The notes under the pieces: model-generated
Database searches by the model: none
Told to the model about the DNA's origin: nothing
What the model saw: the letters and a program-made list of their open reading frames with translations, nothing else
Assembly (NCBI RefSeq): GCF_003710255.1
Contig: NZ_RHIB01000001.1
Span: 1,364,001-1,428,000 of the forward strand
Source of the DNA: Alteribacter keqinensis
GTDB lineage: Bacteria; Bacillota; Bacilli; Bacillales; Salisediminibacteriaceae
DNA: 64,000 nt
Direction: 5' to 3'
Shown here: positions 55,557 to 64,000 of the stretch, piece after piece
How positions within the stretch are numbered: the stretch's first letter is position 1
How the letters are laid out: each line of letters begins with the position of its first letter
Position numbers and translations under genes: made by a program

Positions 55557-56655
55557 GAACAATCCCCTCTTTCTTTGTGACTGGCTTATACGTGTCAACA
55601 AGGTGTTTGAAAGCTAAAAATAAATCTTTGGCATCTTCAGGCCCGGGACTTGCTTCAGGGTGATACTGGACACTGAAGGCAGGGTGAATCGTGTGGCTTA
55701 AGCCTTCCACGCTCTGATCGTTCACGTTTACATGTGTAATTTCAAGATTTGTTTCACTTACAGATAACGGATTTACTGTGTAGCCATGATTCTGGGAGGT
55801 GATGGCCACTTTACCTGTTCGAAGGTCTTTTACCGGATGGTTAGCTCCCCGGTGACCGAAACGCATTTTTTCTGTACTGGCACCAGAAGCAAGGGCGAGG
55901 AGCTGGTGTCCGAGACAGATGCCAAAGATCGGCACCTGGCCAAGAAGGTCTTTGACCGTCTCCACCGCTTCCGGAATATCCTGCGGGTCTCCGGGTCCGT
56001 TACTGAGCATAACGCCGTCGGGGCTTAGTGCCATGACGTCTTGAGCCTTCGTGTTAAAAGGAACGACAATGACTTCAAACCCAAGAGCGTTCAAATCTTT
56101 AATAATGCCTTTTTTCGCTCCGTAATCAATCAGGACAATCCGCTTTCCAGATGCCGGTGTGACGTATCGTGTTTTAGTCGACACATGGGCAACCTGTATG
56201 TTTGGAAAAGCTGTCTCCTGAAGTTTTGCCACAACCGCTTCTATATCGGCATCCGTTTCGCAGAACATGCCTTTCATCGTGCCGTGTTCCCGGATCATTC
56301 TCGTAAGCTTCCTCGTGTCAATCCCCATAAGCCCGGGGATGTTGTTTGCTTTCAGCCATTCGTGCAACGTAAACCGGCTTCTGAAGTGACTCGGATGAAC
56401 GCTTGCAGATTTCACAATCAGGCCTTTAATGTATGGCGTAATCGACTCAAAATCATCACGGTTAATTCCGTAGTTTCCAATGAGAGGATATGTGAGCGTG
56501 AGAATCTGTCCGCAGTAGGAAGGATCACTCATCATTTCCTGATAACCGGTCATGGATGTGTTAAACACCACTTCCCCTGCATTTTCTGTGCTGCTTCCAA
56601 ACGCTTTTCCTGTAAAGGTAACACCATTTTCCATTACGAGCATTCGCTTTTTCAT
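55549..56655 (-). CDS. carA: Carbamoyl phosphate synthase, small subunit (pyrimidine-specific)
   Basis: A 368-residue glutaminase subunit supplying ammonia to CarB. The N-terminal half has [17 protein letters not shown]; the C-terminal class I amidotransferase has the nucleophile Cys in [15 protein letters not shown] and the His-Glu pair in [14 protein letters not shown]. Its ATG directly follows the pyrC stop (TAG ATG). Corresponds to B. subtilis pyrAA. Confidence 0.97.
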   Translation of the reverse strand: MKKRMLVMENGVTFTGKAFGSSTENAGEVVFNTSMTGYQEMMSDPSYCGQILTLTYPLIGNYGINRDDFESITPYIKGLIVKSASVHPSHFRSRFTLHEWLKANNIPGLMGIDTRKLTRMIREHGTMKGMFCETDADIEAVVAKLQETAFPNIQVAHVSTKTRYVTPASGKRIVLIDYGAKKGIIKDLNALGFEVIVVPFNTKAQDVMALSPDGVMLSNGPGDPQDIPEAVETVKDLLGQVPIFGICLGHQLLALASGASTEKMRFGHRGANHPVKDLRTGKVAITSQNHGYTVNPLSVSETNLEITHVNVNDQSVEGLSHTIHPAFSVQYHPEASPGPEDAKDLFLAFKHLVDTYKPVTKKEGIVHA

Positions 56656-57936
56656 CTATTCGTCCTCCGTCCATACTTGTTTTCCGTTAAACACGGTCAT
56701 TACCGGCCAGCCTTGCAGCTCTTCCCCGTAAAAAGGAGTGTTTTTCCCTTTTGAAACGATGTCTTCTTTTTTCACTGTTTTCTTCTCGTCCAGATTGATG
56801 ACTGTAAATTCCGCCGGTTCGCCTTCTTGGAGTTTCCCGTACGGTAGTTGAAATATTCGAGACGGTTTTTCACTGAGCCAGCCAATGAGCTGATCAAGGG
56901 TGAACTGTCCTTTTTTTACAAACTGTGTGTAAAGAAGGGGAAATGCGAGCTCCAATCCGATAATGCCAAACGGTGCTTCTTCCATCGGCAGGCTTTTTTC
57001 TTCTTCTGTATGAGGCGCATGATCGGTTGCGATGAAATCGATCGTTCCGTCCAAAAGGCCTTCCACAAGTGCGTTTCGGTCTTCTTTCCCTCTGAGAGGC
57101 GGATTCATTTTGTAGTTGGCATCGTTACCCGGAATGTCATCCTCACACAACAGGAGGTGGTGGGGTGTCACTTCTGCCGTAACCTTAATACCTGCGTTTT
57201 TCGCATCCCGGATCACCCGGACACTTTCCTTTGTACTTACATGACAGACGTGATAGTGAGCCCCCGCTGCCTCTGCCAAAAGGACGTCCCTTGCAATATG
57301 GACAGCTTCACATACGCTTGGAATACCTGGTATATTCATTGTTTCAGAGAATCTGCCTTCGTGTACGGCCCCGCCGTAGATGAGAGAATTGTCTTCGCAG
57401 TGTGCCACCACAGCTTTCCCCAGGTCAGCTGCTCTTTTCATGGCTTCAAACATCATGCCTGCTTCCTGAACCCCGACACCGTCATCGGTGAATGCGAAGA
57501 TGTCTTCTGCCACCGCCTCCATGTCGACGATTTCCCTGCCTGCTTCACGGACGGTGATCGAGCCGTACGTAAGGACCCGCACCCGTGCATCGTTATGTAT
57601 TTTCTCAAGAATACCGGCCACATGTTCCGGACAATCAGGAACCGGTTTTGTATTCGGCATGGCGGCAACGGTTGTAAACCCGCCTTTTGCTGCTGCATGA
57701 GTTCCTGTAGCAATAGTTTCTTTCTTTTCTCCGCCCGGTTCCCTCAAATGAACATGGACATCTACAAAACCTGGTGCGATCAGCTTGCCGCTCACGTCAA
57801 TTTCCCGGTCAAATGTCCAGCCGTCACCGGTTCCCATTTGTTCAATCACACCTATTTCTTCGTTGACCAGGATGTTCATGACCTCTTGTTTCCCTGATTC
57901 TGTTAAAATGGCTGCGTTTTTGTAGATGGTTTTCAT
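56656..57936 (-). CDS. pyrC: Dihydroorotase
   Basis: A 426-residue zinc amidohydrolase closing carbamoyl aspartate to dihydroorotate. Metal ligands lie in [34 protein letters not shown] and ATDHAPHT. This is the longer type I form, as in Bacillus. Its ATG overlaps the pyrB stop by 3 nt and it abuts carA. Confidence 0.97.
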   Translation of the reverse strand: MKTIYKNAAILTESGKQEVMNILVNEEIGVIEQMGTGDGWTFDREIDVSGKLIAPGFVDVHVHLREPGGEKKETIATGTHAAAKGGFTTVAAMPNTKPVPDCPEHVAGILEKIHNDARVRVLTYGSITVREAGREIVDMEAVAEDIFAFTDDGVGVQEAGMMFEAMKRAADLGKAVVAHCEDNSLIYGGAVHEGRFSETMNIPGIPSVCEAVHIARDVLLAEAAGAHYHVCHVSTKESVRVIRDAKNAGIKVTAEVTPHHLLLCEDDIPGNDANYKMNPPLRGKEDRNALVEGLLDGTIDFIATDHAPHTEEEKSLPMEEAPFGIIGLELAFPLLYTQFVKKGQFTLDQLIGWLSEKPSRIFQLPYGKLQEGEPAEFTVINLDEKKTVKKEDIVSKGKNTPFYGEELQGWPVMTVFNGKQVWTEDE

Positions 57937-58826
57937 ACGATCTCCTCCTCGAGTGATAATGCCCGTTTAAGTACGGCTTTTCTTACAGCGACCCCATTGG
58001 TCATTTGTTTAAAAATCCGTGACCGCTCACATTCAACGACGGTATCTGCGATTTCAACACCCCTGTTAAAGGGTGCCGGATGCATAATGATGGATCCTGA
58101 TTTCATCCGTATTTCTCTCTCTTCGGTTAATCCGTAAGTTTCATGGTAGCTCTCTTTCGTCCAACCGCCTGTTTCTTCGTGCCGCTCCACCTGAATTCTA
58201 AGGAGCATGATCACGTCCGCTATTTCAAGCGCTTCATCCATGGAGACAACCTTTCCTTCTGTGATGTCCTCATCCATCCATTGCGGCGGTCCGGTAAAAT
58301 AAACCCGGGCACCAAGCTTTCTTAAAATACGGGCGTTCGTTCTTGCCACCCGGCTGTGGCGGACATCACCTGCTATAACGATGTTCAGATTTTGAAAGAA
58401 CAGGAATTCCTGCTGAATTGTCAGAAGATCGAGCAGTGACTGTGTTGGGTGATCCCCTGCTCCGTCCCCGGCGTTGATGACGGGAATCGAAACCCCTTCA
58501 AGATCCTTGTAATAGGCCTGCTCCGGATGTCGGATCACTACCGCGTCACATCCGATGGCCTCAAGTGTTTTTACCGTGTCGTAAAGCGTTTCTCCCTTTT
58601 TCACACTTGAATGTTCGACATCGAAGGGCAGTACGTGGAGCCCTAGTTGGTGTTCCGCCATTTCAAAGCTTGTTTTTGTCCGTGTGCTCGGTTCAAAAAA
58701 GAGGTTGGCAACGGATTTTTGTGAGTGACATTCGAATTCTTTTTTCACAAGCAGGCTGTTTGCTTCAGTTAATAAGTGATCAAGCTCCGTTGCGGTTAAA
58801 TCATCCAGGGTCCGTAATTGGAACAT
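57933..58826 (-). CDS. pyrB: Aspartate carbamoyltransferase, catalytic subunit
   Basis: A 297-residue enzyme joining carbamoyl phosphate and aspartate. The carbamoyl phosphate loop is [32 protein letters not shown] and [12 protein letters not shown] are further active-site segments. No regulatory PyrI subunit is encoded. The ATG at 58826 follows AAGGAGTGG; the open frame continues 78 codons upstream through the attenuator and is not coding. Controlled by a PyrR attenuator (58994-59120). Confidence 0.97.
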   Translation of the reverse strand: MFQLRTLDDLTATELDHLLTEANSLLVKKEFECHSQKSVANLFFEPSTRTKTSFEMAEHQLGLHVLPFDVEHSSVKKGETLYDTVKTLEAIGCDAVVIRHPEQAYYKDLEGVSIPVINAGDGAGDHPTQSLLDLLTIQQEFLFFQNLNIVIAGDVRHSRVARTNARILRKLGARVYFTGPPQWMDEDITEGKVVSMDEALEIADVIMLLRIQVERHEETGGWTKESYHETYGLTEEREIRMKSGSIIMHPAPFNRGVEIADTVVECERSRIFKQMTNGVAVRKAVLKRALSLEEEIV

Positions 58827-58860
58827 AGGAATCCACTCCTTTATAAGGTCTTTTAAACAG

Positions 58861-58925
58861 GGGTGTTGATTTCCGATCTTTGCGGGCCCTTTCTGCGGCG
58901 GCGCCCTGCATTCCGACTGCATCGT
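58861..58925. repeat. R2-like remnant in the pyrB leader
   Basis: TGTTGATTTCCG followed by CTTTGCGGGCC, CTGCGGCGGCGCCC and GCATTCCGACTGCATCG resembles a shortened R2 element. It lies between the pyrB attenuator terminator and the pyrB ribosome site, so it is inside the transcribed leader. Confidence 0.45.
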
Positions 58926-58993
58926 CATCTTTAAAAGTGTGTTAAAAACCAGCTTTTTAATGGCTAAGCGCCTTTCACTGGACAGCCTGGGGT

Positions 58994-59120
58994 ATAAAAA
59001 ATACACCCCGAGGCTTCTCAGGGTGCACAGATTCAGCTTAACCGGGTATACGTGTGGCATTCTGCCCGTATATGGTATCGCTGTAAATTGTACCCTTTCA
59101 TGCCTCTCCGGACCTGATTA
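58994..59120 (-). promoter_or_regulatory. PyrR attenuator upstream of pyrB
   Basis: Minus-strand leader between pyrP and pyrB. It has a PyrR-binding loop GGTCCGGAGAGGC (about 59113-59101) that matches the UCCNGNGAGG consensus. Further on is an intrinsic terminator: CACCCTGAG (59025-59017) pairs with CTCGGGGTG (59012-59004), followed by TATTTTTTAT. UMP-bound PyrR would favour termination. Confidence 0.88.
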
Positions 59121-59170
59121 AAGGATTCATGGGGCATAAGACCGGGGGAGTCACAGCTCCCTGCCCACGC

Positions 59171-60490
59171 TTATGCCGCTTCGTTATTTTCTTTGTCTGT
59201 TTTAAACATCTCATCTTCATTGATGGTCTGCTTCTGTCTTCCGGGAAGGATGAAATTCAACACAATCCCCACAATCGTTGCCAGTGCCATGCCTGACACC
59301 TGAACCGCGTCGTTTACTTCGATGAAGGCTCCTCCAATCCCAATCACGAGAATGACTGAAGCTATAATCAGATTTCGCTTTTCTCCAAGGTCGACTTTAT
59401 TTTCAATCATCATGCGCAGGCCGCTTGAGGCGATAATTCCAAACAGGAGGATCGATACCCCGCCCATGACCGCTGTTGGAATGGTCGTAATGAGTGCGGA
59501 TACTTTTCCGACGAAGCCGAAGATAATCGCCGTTACTGCGGCTCCCCCGATGACAAACACACTGAACACTCGTGTAAGTGCAACCACACCGATATTTTCA
59601 CCGTATGTGGTGTTTGGCGGTGCCCCCAGGAAGGAAGACAGGACCGTTGCTACTCCGTCTCCAAAAATCGAGCGGTGCAGACCGGGCTTTCGGATAAAGT
59701 TCTTCCCTGTTACTTTACTCAGAACCATTTGATCACCGATGTGCTCGGACAGTGTAACCAGGGCGATCGGAACCATGATGAAGACGATAGCCCAGTTCAG
59801 ATCCGGTGTGTAGGTAACGAATGGGACCAGGAAGTCCGGTGCCTGAATCCAGCTTGCTTCTCTCACTGCAGAGAAGTTTACAAGTCCCTGTGTGTAGGCG
59901 AATGTATACCCGCCGGTAATTCCGATCAGAATCGGAATCAGGCCGAAAAATCCTTTAAAGAACGCTGAGGCAATAATCGTGATCCCAAGTGTAATCATCG
60001 CGACGGTAAAGTGGGTTCCGCTGTAACTCTCGGTTACCGGGTCATTCATGGCCATGTCGATGGCGACAGTGGCAAGTCCTAGACCGATTACCATAATGAC
60101 CGGTCCGACGACAATCGGCGGAAGAAGATTCATGAGCCAGCTTACCCCGGTCTGTTTAATGATCAGAGCAACAATACCGTAGATGATTCCTGCAAAAAAG
60201 CTTCCGATCATGGCTCCTTCAGGTCCCCCGATGGAGATCGCTGCAATGAGCGGCATGATAAAGGCAAATGACGATCCAAGGTAGGCCGGTATCTGCCCTC
60301 TCGTCACGATGAGATAAGCGAGGGTCCCCAGTCCGCTTGATACAAGCGCTACTGCCGGGCTTAACCCTACAAGCATTGGTACTAAAATCGTTGCGCCGAA
60401 CATGGCGAATAAGTGCTGGATGCTGAGAACGATCCATTTATCAAATCGCGGGATTTCGTTGATACCTACAGTCTGTGTTTTATTGTTCAT
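59171..60490 (-). CDS. pyrP: Uracil permease
   Basis: A 439-residue nucleobase:cation symporter-2 protein importing uracil. About 12-14 membrane segments; the QHLFAMFGATILVPMLVG motif, the SGLGTL region, and LSEHIGDQMVLSKVTGKNF with the family-typical Glu and His are visible, and the tail NEDEMFKTDKENN is polar. Located between pyrR and pyrB with an attenuator on each side. ATG follows GGAGGCATTCATC. Confidence 0.96.
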   Translation of the reverse strand: MNNKTQTVGINEIPRFDKWIVLSIQHLFAMFGATILVPMLVGLSPAVALVSSGLGTLAYLIVTRGQIPAYLGSSFAFIMPLIAAISIGGPEGAMIGSFFAGIIYGIVALIIKQTGVSWLMNLLPPIVVGPVIMVIGLGLATVAIDMAMNDPVTESYSGTHFTVAMITLGITIIASAFFKGFFGLIPILIGITGGYTFAYTQGLVNFSAVREASWIQAPDFLVPFVTYTPDLNWAIVFIMVPIALVTLSEHIGDQMVLSKVTGKNFIRKPGLHRSIFGDGVATVLSSFLGAPPNTTYGENIGVVALTRVFSVFVIGGAAVTAIIFGFVGKVSALITTIPTAVMGGVSILLFGIIASSGLRMMIENKVDLGEKRNLIIASVILVIGIGGAFIEVNDAVQVSGMALATIVGIVLNFILPGRQKQTINEDEMFKTDKENNEAA

Positions 60491-60521
60491 GATGAATGCC
60501 TCCTATGCTTTTTTCTGCAAA

Positions 60522-60620
60522 CAAAAAACCTCTTTGAGCCCAAAGAGGTATCATCTGCCTGTTTTGCACACATATCCTGTGCACAGAAGGAGAGTACCCC
60601 TTCCCAGCCTCACGGGACCG
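60522..60620 (-). promoter_or_regulatory. PyrR attenuator upstream of pyrP
   Basis: The minus strand has the PyrR loop TCCCGTGAGGCT (60617-60606), an exact consensus match, in the pyrR-pyrP gap. The terminator follows: CCTCTTTG (60548-60541) and CAAAGAGG (60536-60529) with TTTTTT. Organisation is the same as in B. subtilis. Confidence 0.93.
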
Positions 60621-60660
60621 AGTTAAAGGGAGGTTTTTTGCTGTTTTCACGTCACTGCTG

Positions 60661-61350
<690 letters not shown>

Positions 61351-61385
61351 ATTTAAAGGACTGTTTATTCTTTTATGCTGTCATC

Positions 61386-61415
61386 ATTATTGCACGGGCT
61401 CTGACTTAAAGTCAA
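61386..61415 (-). promoter_or_regulatory. Sigma-A promoter of the pyr operon
   Basis: Minus strand: -35 TTGACT (61415-61410), 18-nt spacer ending in TGC, -10 AATAAT (61391-61386), an extended -10 promoter. The -35 overlaps the rluD stop codon. The leader starting just downstream carries the first attenuator. Confidence 0.8.
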
Positions 61416-62335
61416 CCATTTTCGCGCTTTAATTGTTCAAGGCATGCTTTCATGTCCTCAGGAAGCGGCGCTTCAAAACGCATCTCTTCCCCGGTGCGGG
61501 GATGAACGAAGCCGAGTACTGCTGCATGAAGAGCCTGTCCGGAGATTGGATACGTCGTCTTTTTACGGGGACCGTATTTCGGGTCTGCCATTATCGGGTA
61601 TCCGATATATTTCATGTGCACGCGGATTTGGTGCGTCCGGCCTGTTTCAAGCTCACAATTTACGTGGGTATGATTTTTAAACCGTTCGATCACCTGAAAA
61701 TGAGTAACGGCATCTCTGCTGTTTTTTTCCGTCACGGTCATCGCCTGGCGGTCATCTGTGTCACGCCCGATCGGGGCATCGATGGTGCCTGTGTCATGGC
61801 TTATCACACCGTGAACGATCGCATGGTACACACGTTTTGTTGTTTTTGCTTTCAGCTGGTCTACAAGTGATTCGTGAGCCTTGTCATTTTTTGCAACCAT
61901 TAAAAGGCCTGACGTATCTTTATCAATACGGTGAACGATTCCCGGGCGGATCACTCCGTTAATACCTGAAAGGTCATTACAGTGGTGCATTAATCCGTTC
62001 ACAAGAGTGCCACTCGTGTGCCCTGGTGCCGGGTGTACAACCATCCCGCGTGGTTTATTGACCACAAGGACATCGGCATCTTCGTATACAATATCAAGGT
62101 TCAAGTCTTCAGCTGTAATTTCCAACTCTTCAGGCTCTGGTTCTTCAATGGTAATGGCATCATTTTCCTGTACTTTGTAGTTGCTTTTAACAGGATCTCC
62201 ATTCACTTCAATATTACACTCAGCAATCAGATGCTGAATCTGTGAGCGCGAGAACTGGTCAAAAGAATCTGCAAGTACTTTGTCAATGCGCTTTCCTTTT
62301 TGTTCTGCTGTTATTGTTACATTAAATTCATTCAT
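61412..62335 (-). CDS. rluD: RluD-type 23S rRNA pseudouridine synthase (YlyB)
   Basis: A 307-residue RluA-family enzyme. An N-terminal S4 RNA-binding domain (about 12-75, [20 protein letters not shown]) is followed by the catalytic domain with the Asp in GIVHRIDKDTSGLLMVAKN and GRTHQIRVHMKYIGYPI. Target positions are presumed to be in helix 69 of 23S rRNA by family. It overlaps lspA by 4 nt and precedes pyrR, as in B. subtilis. Confidence 0.94.
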   Translation of the reverse strand: MNEFNVTITAEQKGKRIDKVLADSFDQFSRSQIQHLIAECNIEVNGDPVKSNYKVQENDAITIEEPEPEELEITAEDLNLDIVYEDADVLVVNKPRGMVVHPAPGHTSGTLVNGLMHHCNDLSGINGVIRPGIVHRIDKDTSGLLMVAKNDKAHESLVDQLKAKTTKRVYHAIVHGVISHDTGTIDAPIGRDTDDRQAMTVTEKNSRDAVTHFQVIERFKNHTHVNCELETGRTHQIRVHMKYIGYPIMADPKYGPRKKTTYPISGQALHAAVLGFVHPRTGEEMRFEAPLPEDMKACLEQLKRENG

Positions 62336-62805
62336 TTATTTTTCCCCTGCTTCTTTTCTTCTTTAAATACGTGAATAATAAGTAAACCTACACCAACAAC
62401 GAGAGCCGAATCGGCTACATTAAAAATTGGAAAGTTGTATGAGCCGATATAAACATCGAGGAAGTCCACAACTTCTCCGAACAGTAAACGGTCAATAAAG
62501 TTTCCGATGGCCCCGCCAAGTACCAGTCCCATACTAACACCGAATAACGTATTATTCTTTGCTTCTTTCTGGATATAATAAGGGACAATAATGAGGACCG
62601 CAATCGTGGCAATCAGAAACAGCCACATCTGTCCCTGAAGCATGCCAAAAGCTGCCCCTGCGTTCCTGTGGGACGTAAGGTGAAAGACGTTTTCAATAAT
62701 CGGAATCGACTGCCGGAGTTCCATATTCTGTACCACGAGCCATTTTGTAAACTGGTCCAGTATAATCACAATTACGGCAATGAAATAGTAGTAAAGAGTC
62801 TTCAA
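62332..62805 (-). CDS. lspA: Lipoprotein signal peptidase (signal peptidase II)
   Basis: A 157-residue membrane aspartic protease cleaving the signal of prolipoproteins. Four membrane helices; family boxes are DQFTKWLV, SHRNAGAAFG, GAIGNFIDRLLFGEVVDF (first catalytic Asp) and FNVADSALVVG (second). I start at TTG 62805, 7 nt after GGAGG, giving MKTLYYYFIAVIVIILDQ; an upstream open frame of 28 codons is not homologous. It overlaps rluD by 4 nt. Confidence 0.95.
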   Translation of the reverse strand: MKTLYYYFIAVIVIILDQFTKWLVVQNMELRQSIPIIENVFHLTSHRNAGAAFGMLQGQMWLFLIATIAVLIIVPYYIQKEAKNNTLFGVSMGLVLGGAIGNFIDRLLFGEVVDFLDVYIGSYNFPIFNVADSALVVGVGLLIIHVFKEEKKQGKNK

Positions 62806-63030
62806 TTTTTTTCCTCCGTTCCAAACGTTTACCCTTCTGCATTTTAGCACAGGTTCGGCAACGTCACAATACGAAGACGGATGGGACACGTATGATCCGG
62901 ATTTAGTTTACAGTAATATCATTATGTAAATCAGACGGCATAATTTTAAACTGCCGTCCAATAAAAAACTGTTACGTATTTCCATGCGGCTGATTCTGAT
63001 CATGCATTCAAAAAATTTAGGCTTCCGGGG

Positions 63031-63735
63031 CTATTCTTCTTCTTCACTTCCGGCCGTTTCAGAAGAATCCTCCGTCAGGCTGTTCACGTAATGGTTGTAA
63101 TGCTCATTCCGCTCAAACTTCACGCTGTCAGAGCCGTGATAGCCTTCCATGTCAGTGGACAGAAAACCCTCAAGGTCTTCAACATAGCCAACGAGTTCGG
63201 TCGAAGATTCCATGCCGAGTTCATCATAAACGCCATCAATTTCATTGAACTGGCTTACAGACTGAAGGCTGTCTTCCGCATCAAACTCCGTTTCCGTATC
63301 ATCGTTATCGTAGTTGTAACGGTCAAACCCTCCGAGTACCTGTTCTTCTGACGGCCGGTCATAATACGCCTCGTCCGACCCTCTCCGCTCTGCGTGTTCA
63401 ATGGTTGTTCTTGCAAGGGGATTTGCTTCAAGTCGCTCAGCTGGAATCGGTGTACCGGTTTTTTCGCAGATACCGTACGTTCCTGCTTCGATACGGGCAA
63501 GTGCTTCATTAATATTTTGGAGATGATTTTTTACCTGCTCATGAAGGGCAAGGTCTTTGCTTCTCTCAAAAAGTTCCGTGCCGCTGTCTGCAGGGTGGTT
63601 ATCGTAATTTGAAATCTCACCGGTCTGATCTCTCATTGACTGGTCGAGACCAAACTTATCCATACTTTCAAGATGCTTAAGGACTTCGAATTTTTCTTCA
63701 GTGAGCTTTGCTTTCAGTTGGTCAAACTGTCCCAT
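63031..63735 (-). CDS. DksA/TraR-family protein of the YteA type
   Basis: A 234-residue protein beginning MGQFDQLKAKLTEEKFEVLK. The N-terminal part is helical and probably coiled coil (1-85). Then YGICEKTGTPIPAERLEANP (about 88-107) matches the DksA/TraR zinc-finger region but keeps only one of the four cysteines. The C-terminal half is very acidic with unclear structure. Resembles YteA, which is larger than the YlyA found next to lspA in B. subtilis. The ATG at 63735 follows AAGGAGGACACACT. It may act on RNA polymerase, but that is inference. Confidence 0.88.
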   Translation of the reverse strand: MGQFDQLKAKLTEEKFEVLKHLESMDKFGLDQSMRDQTGEISNYDNHPADSGTELFERSKDLALHEQVKNHLQNINEALARIEAGTYGICEKTGTPIPAERLEANPLARTTIEHAERRGSDEAYYDRPSEEQVLGGFDRYNYDNDDTETEFDAEDSLQSVSQFNEIDGVYDELGMESSTELVGYVEDLEGFLSTDMEGYHGSDSVKFERNEHYNHYVNSLTEDSSETAGSEEEE

Positions 63736-63896
63736 AGTGTGTCCTCCTTTCGAACAGGATTTTATGGACTCCTGATTATTTTCTCCTGTGAAAGTGCAGT
63801 TAGACGGGGGAAGTTTTGCTAGGTAAGGAAATGTAATGATTATTGCTTTTATCTTAGCTCTTTTCGTATAGATTATTGTTAGGTACGATGACATTA

Positions 63897-64000
63897 ACAC
63901 AGTTATTGCAGATGAAGCCTGCGTACCCTGCGCTTTCCGCGGGGGTGCTTTCTCACGCTTCTCGCTCCGGGGTCTCACCCTGGCCCCCACTCCCGCAGGA
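63897..64000. repeat. R1 interspersed repeat, cut by the window end
   Basis: Begins ACACAGTTATTGCAGATGAAGCCTGCG in part, then CTTTCCGCGGGGG, CGGGGTCTCACCC and CCCCCACTCCCGCAGGA at the edge, following the complete copy at 35391-35510. It lies upstream of the YteA-type gene, about 160 nt before its start. Confidence 0.7.

Noticed and set aside
56848-57897. 349-codon plus-strand frame
   Set aside because: Antisense to pyrC, rich in Cys, His and Phe as expected from the reverse reading of a coding sequence; no ribosome site.
58827-59060. 78-codon N-terminal extension of pyrB
   Set aside because: Reads through the PyrR attenuator terminator and leader; the pyrB family start with AAGGAG is at 58826.
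62932-62960. Terminator downstream of the YteA-type gene (GACGGCA/TGCCGTC)
   Set aside because: A 7-bp inverted pair with an 11-nt AT-rich loop but no T-run on the minus strand; too weak to call.

Overview
This 64 kb window is a chromosomal core segment of a spore-forming member of the Bacillaceae. The evidence is near-complete conservation of the Bacillus subtilis ylyA/lspA-to-rplS gene order, a 26-residue SpoVM peptide, B. subtilis-type FapR and PyrR regulation, and frequent GTG/TTG starts behind strong GGAGG ribosome sites. It is displayed opposite to the main direction of transcription, so nearly all genes are on the minus strand and operons read from high to low coordinates. I see no phage, plasmid, complete insertion sequence, CRISPR array, tRNA or rRNA.

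Reading in the direction of transcription: a DksA/YteA-like gene, lspA and rluD (63.7-61.4 kb). Then the pyrimidine operon pyrR-pyrP-pyrB-pyrC-carA-carB-pyrK-pyrD-pyrF-pyrE, with a promoter and three PyrR attenuators, ending in an unexpected methyltransferase gene (61.4-48.6 kb). Next come a two-gene asymmetric ABC exporter and a Nudix hydrolase (48.0-43.9 kb), a convergent rqcH, and a divergent P-type cation ATPase (43.5-38.8 kb). They are followed by yicC, remA, gmk and rpoZ (38.6-36.2 kb); coaBC, priA, fmt, rsmB, prpC, prkC, rsgA and rpe (35.3-24.3 kb); a TPP-riboswitch operon thiT-thiN; spoVM; and a divergent rpmB. Then asp23/yloU, fakA, degV, sdaAB, sdaAA and recG (21.8-15.1 kb); the FapR-controlled lipid operon fapR-plsX-fabD-fabG-acpP, followed by rnc (15.0-10.6 kb); smc, ftsY, ylxM, ffh, rpsP, khpA, ylqD, rimM, trmD and rplS (9.6-0.3 kb); and the first codons of a signal peptidase gene at the left edge.

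The genes group into translation and protein export (rplS, rpsP, rimM, trmD, ffh, ftsY, fmt, rsmB, rsgA, rqcH), membrane lipid synthesis and fatty-acid recycling (fapR to acpP, fakA with a DegV-type lipid binder), chromosome maintenance (smc, recG, priA), Ser/Thr phosphosignalling (prkC/prpC), and de novo UMP synthesis.

The less ordinary content is between the genes. (1) Three arrays with an exact 21-bp period (21994, 43538, 43763). (2) A modular family of GC-rich interspersed repeats in most long intergenic gaps, including nested copies with a roughly 80-bp exchangeable module (10.3 and 48.3 kb). (3) A pyrF gene whose only full-length start appears to be AUC. (4) Loss of def and rlmN from their usual places. 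(5) A UPF0435 gene plus repeats between smc and rnc. (6) A methyltransferase attached to the pyr operon. I did not find a convincing new multi-protein system; the repeat arrays and modular elements are the best candidates for undescribed biology.
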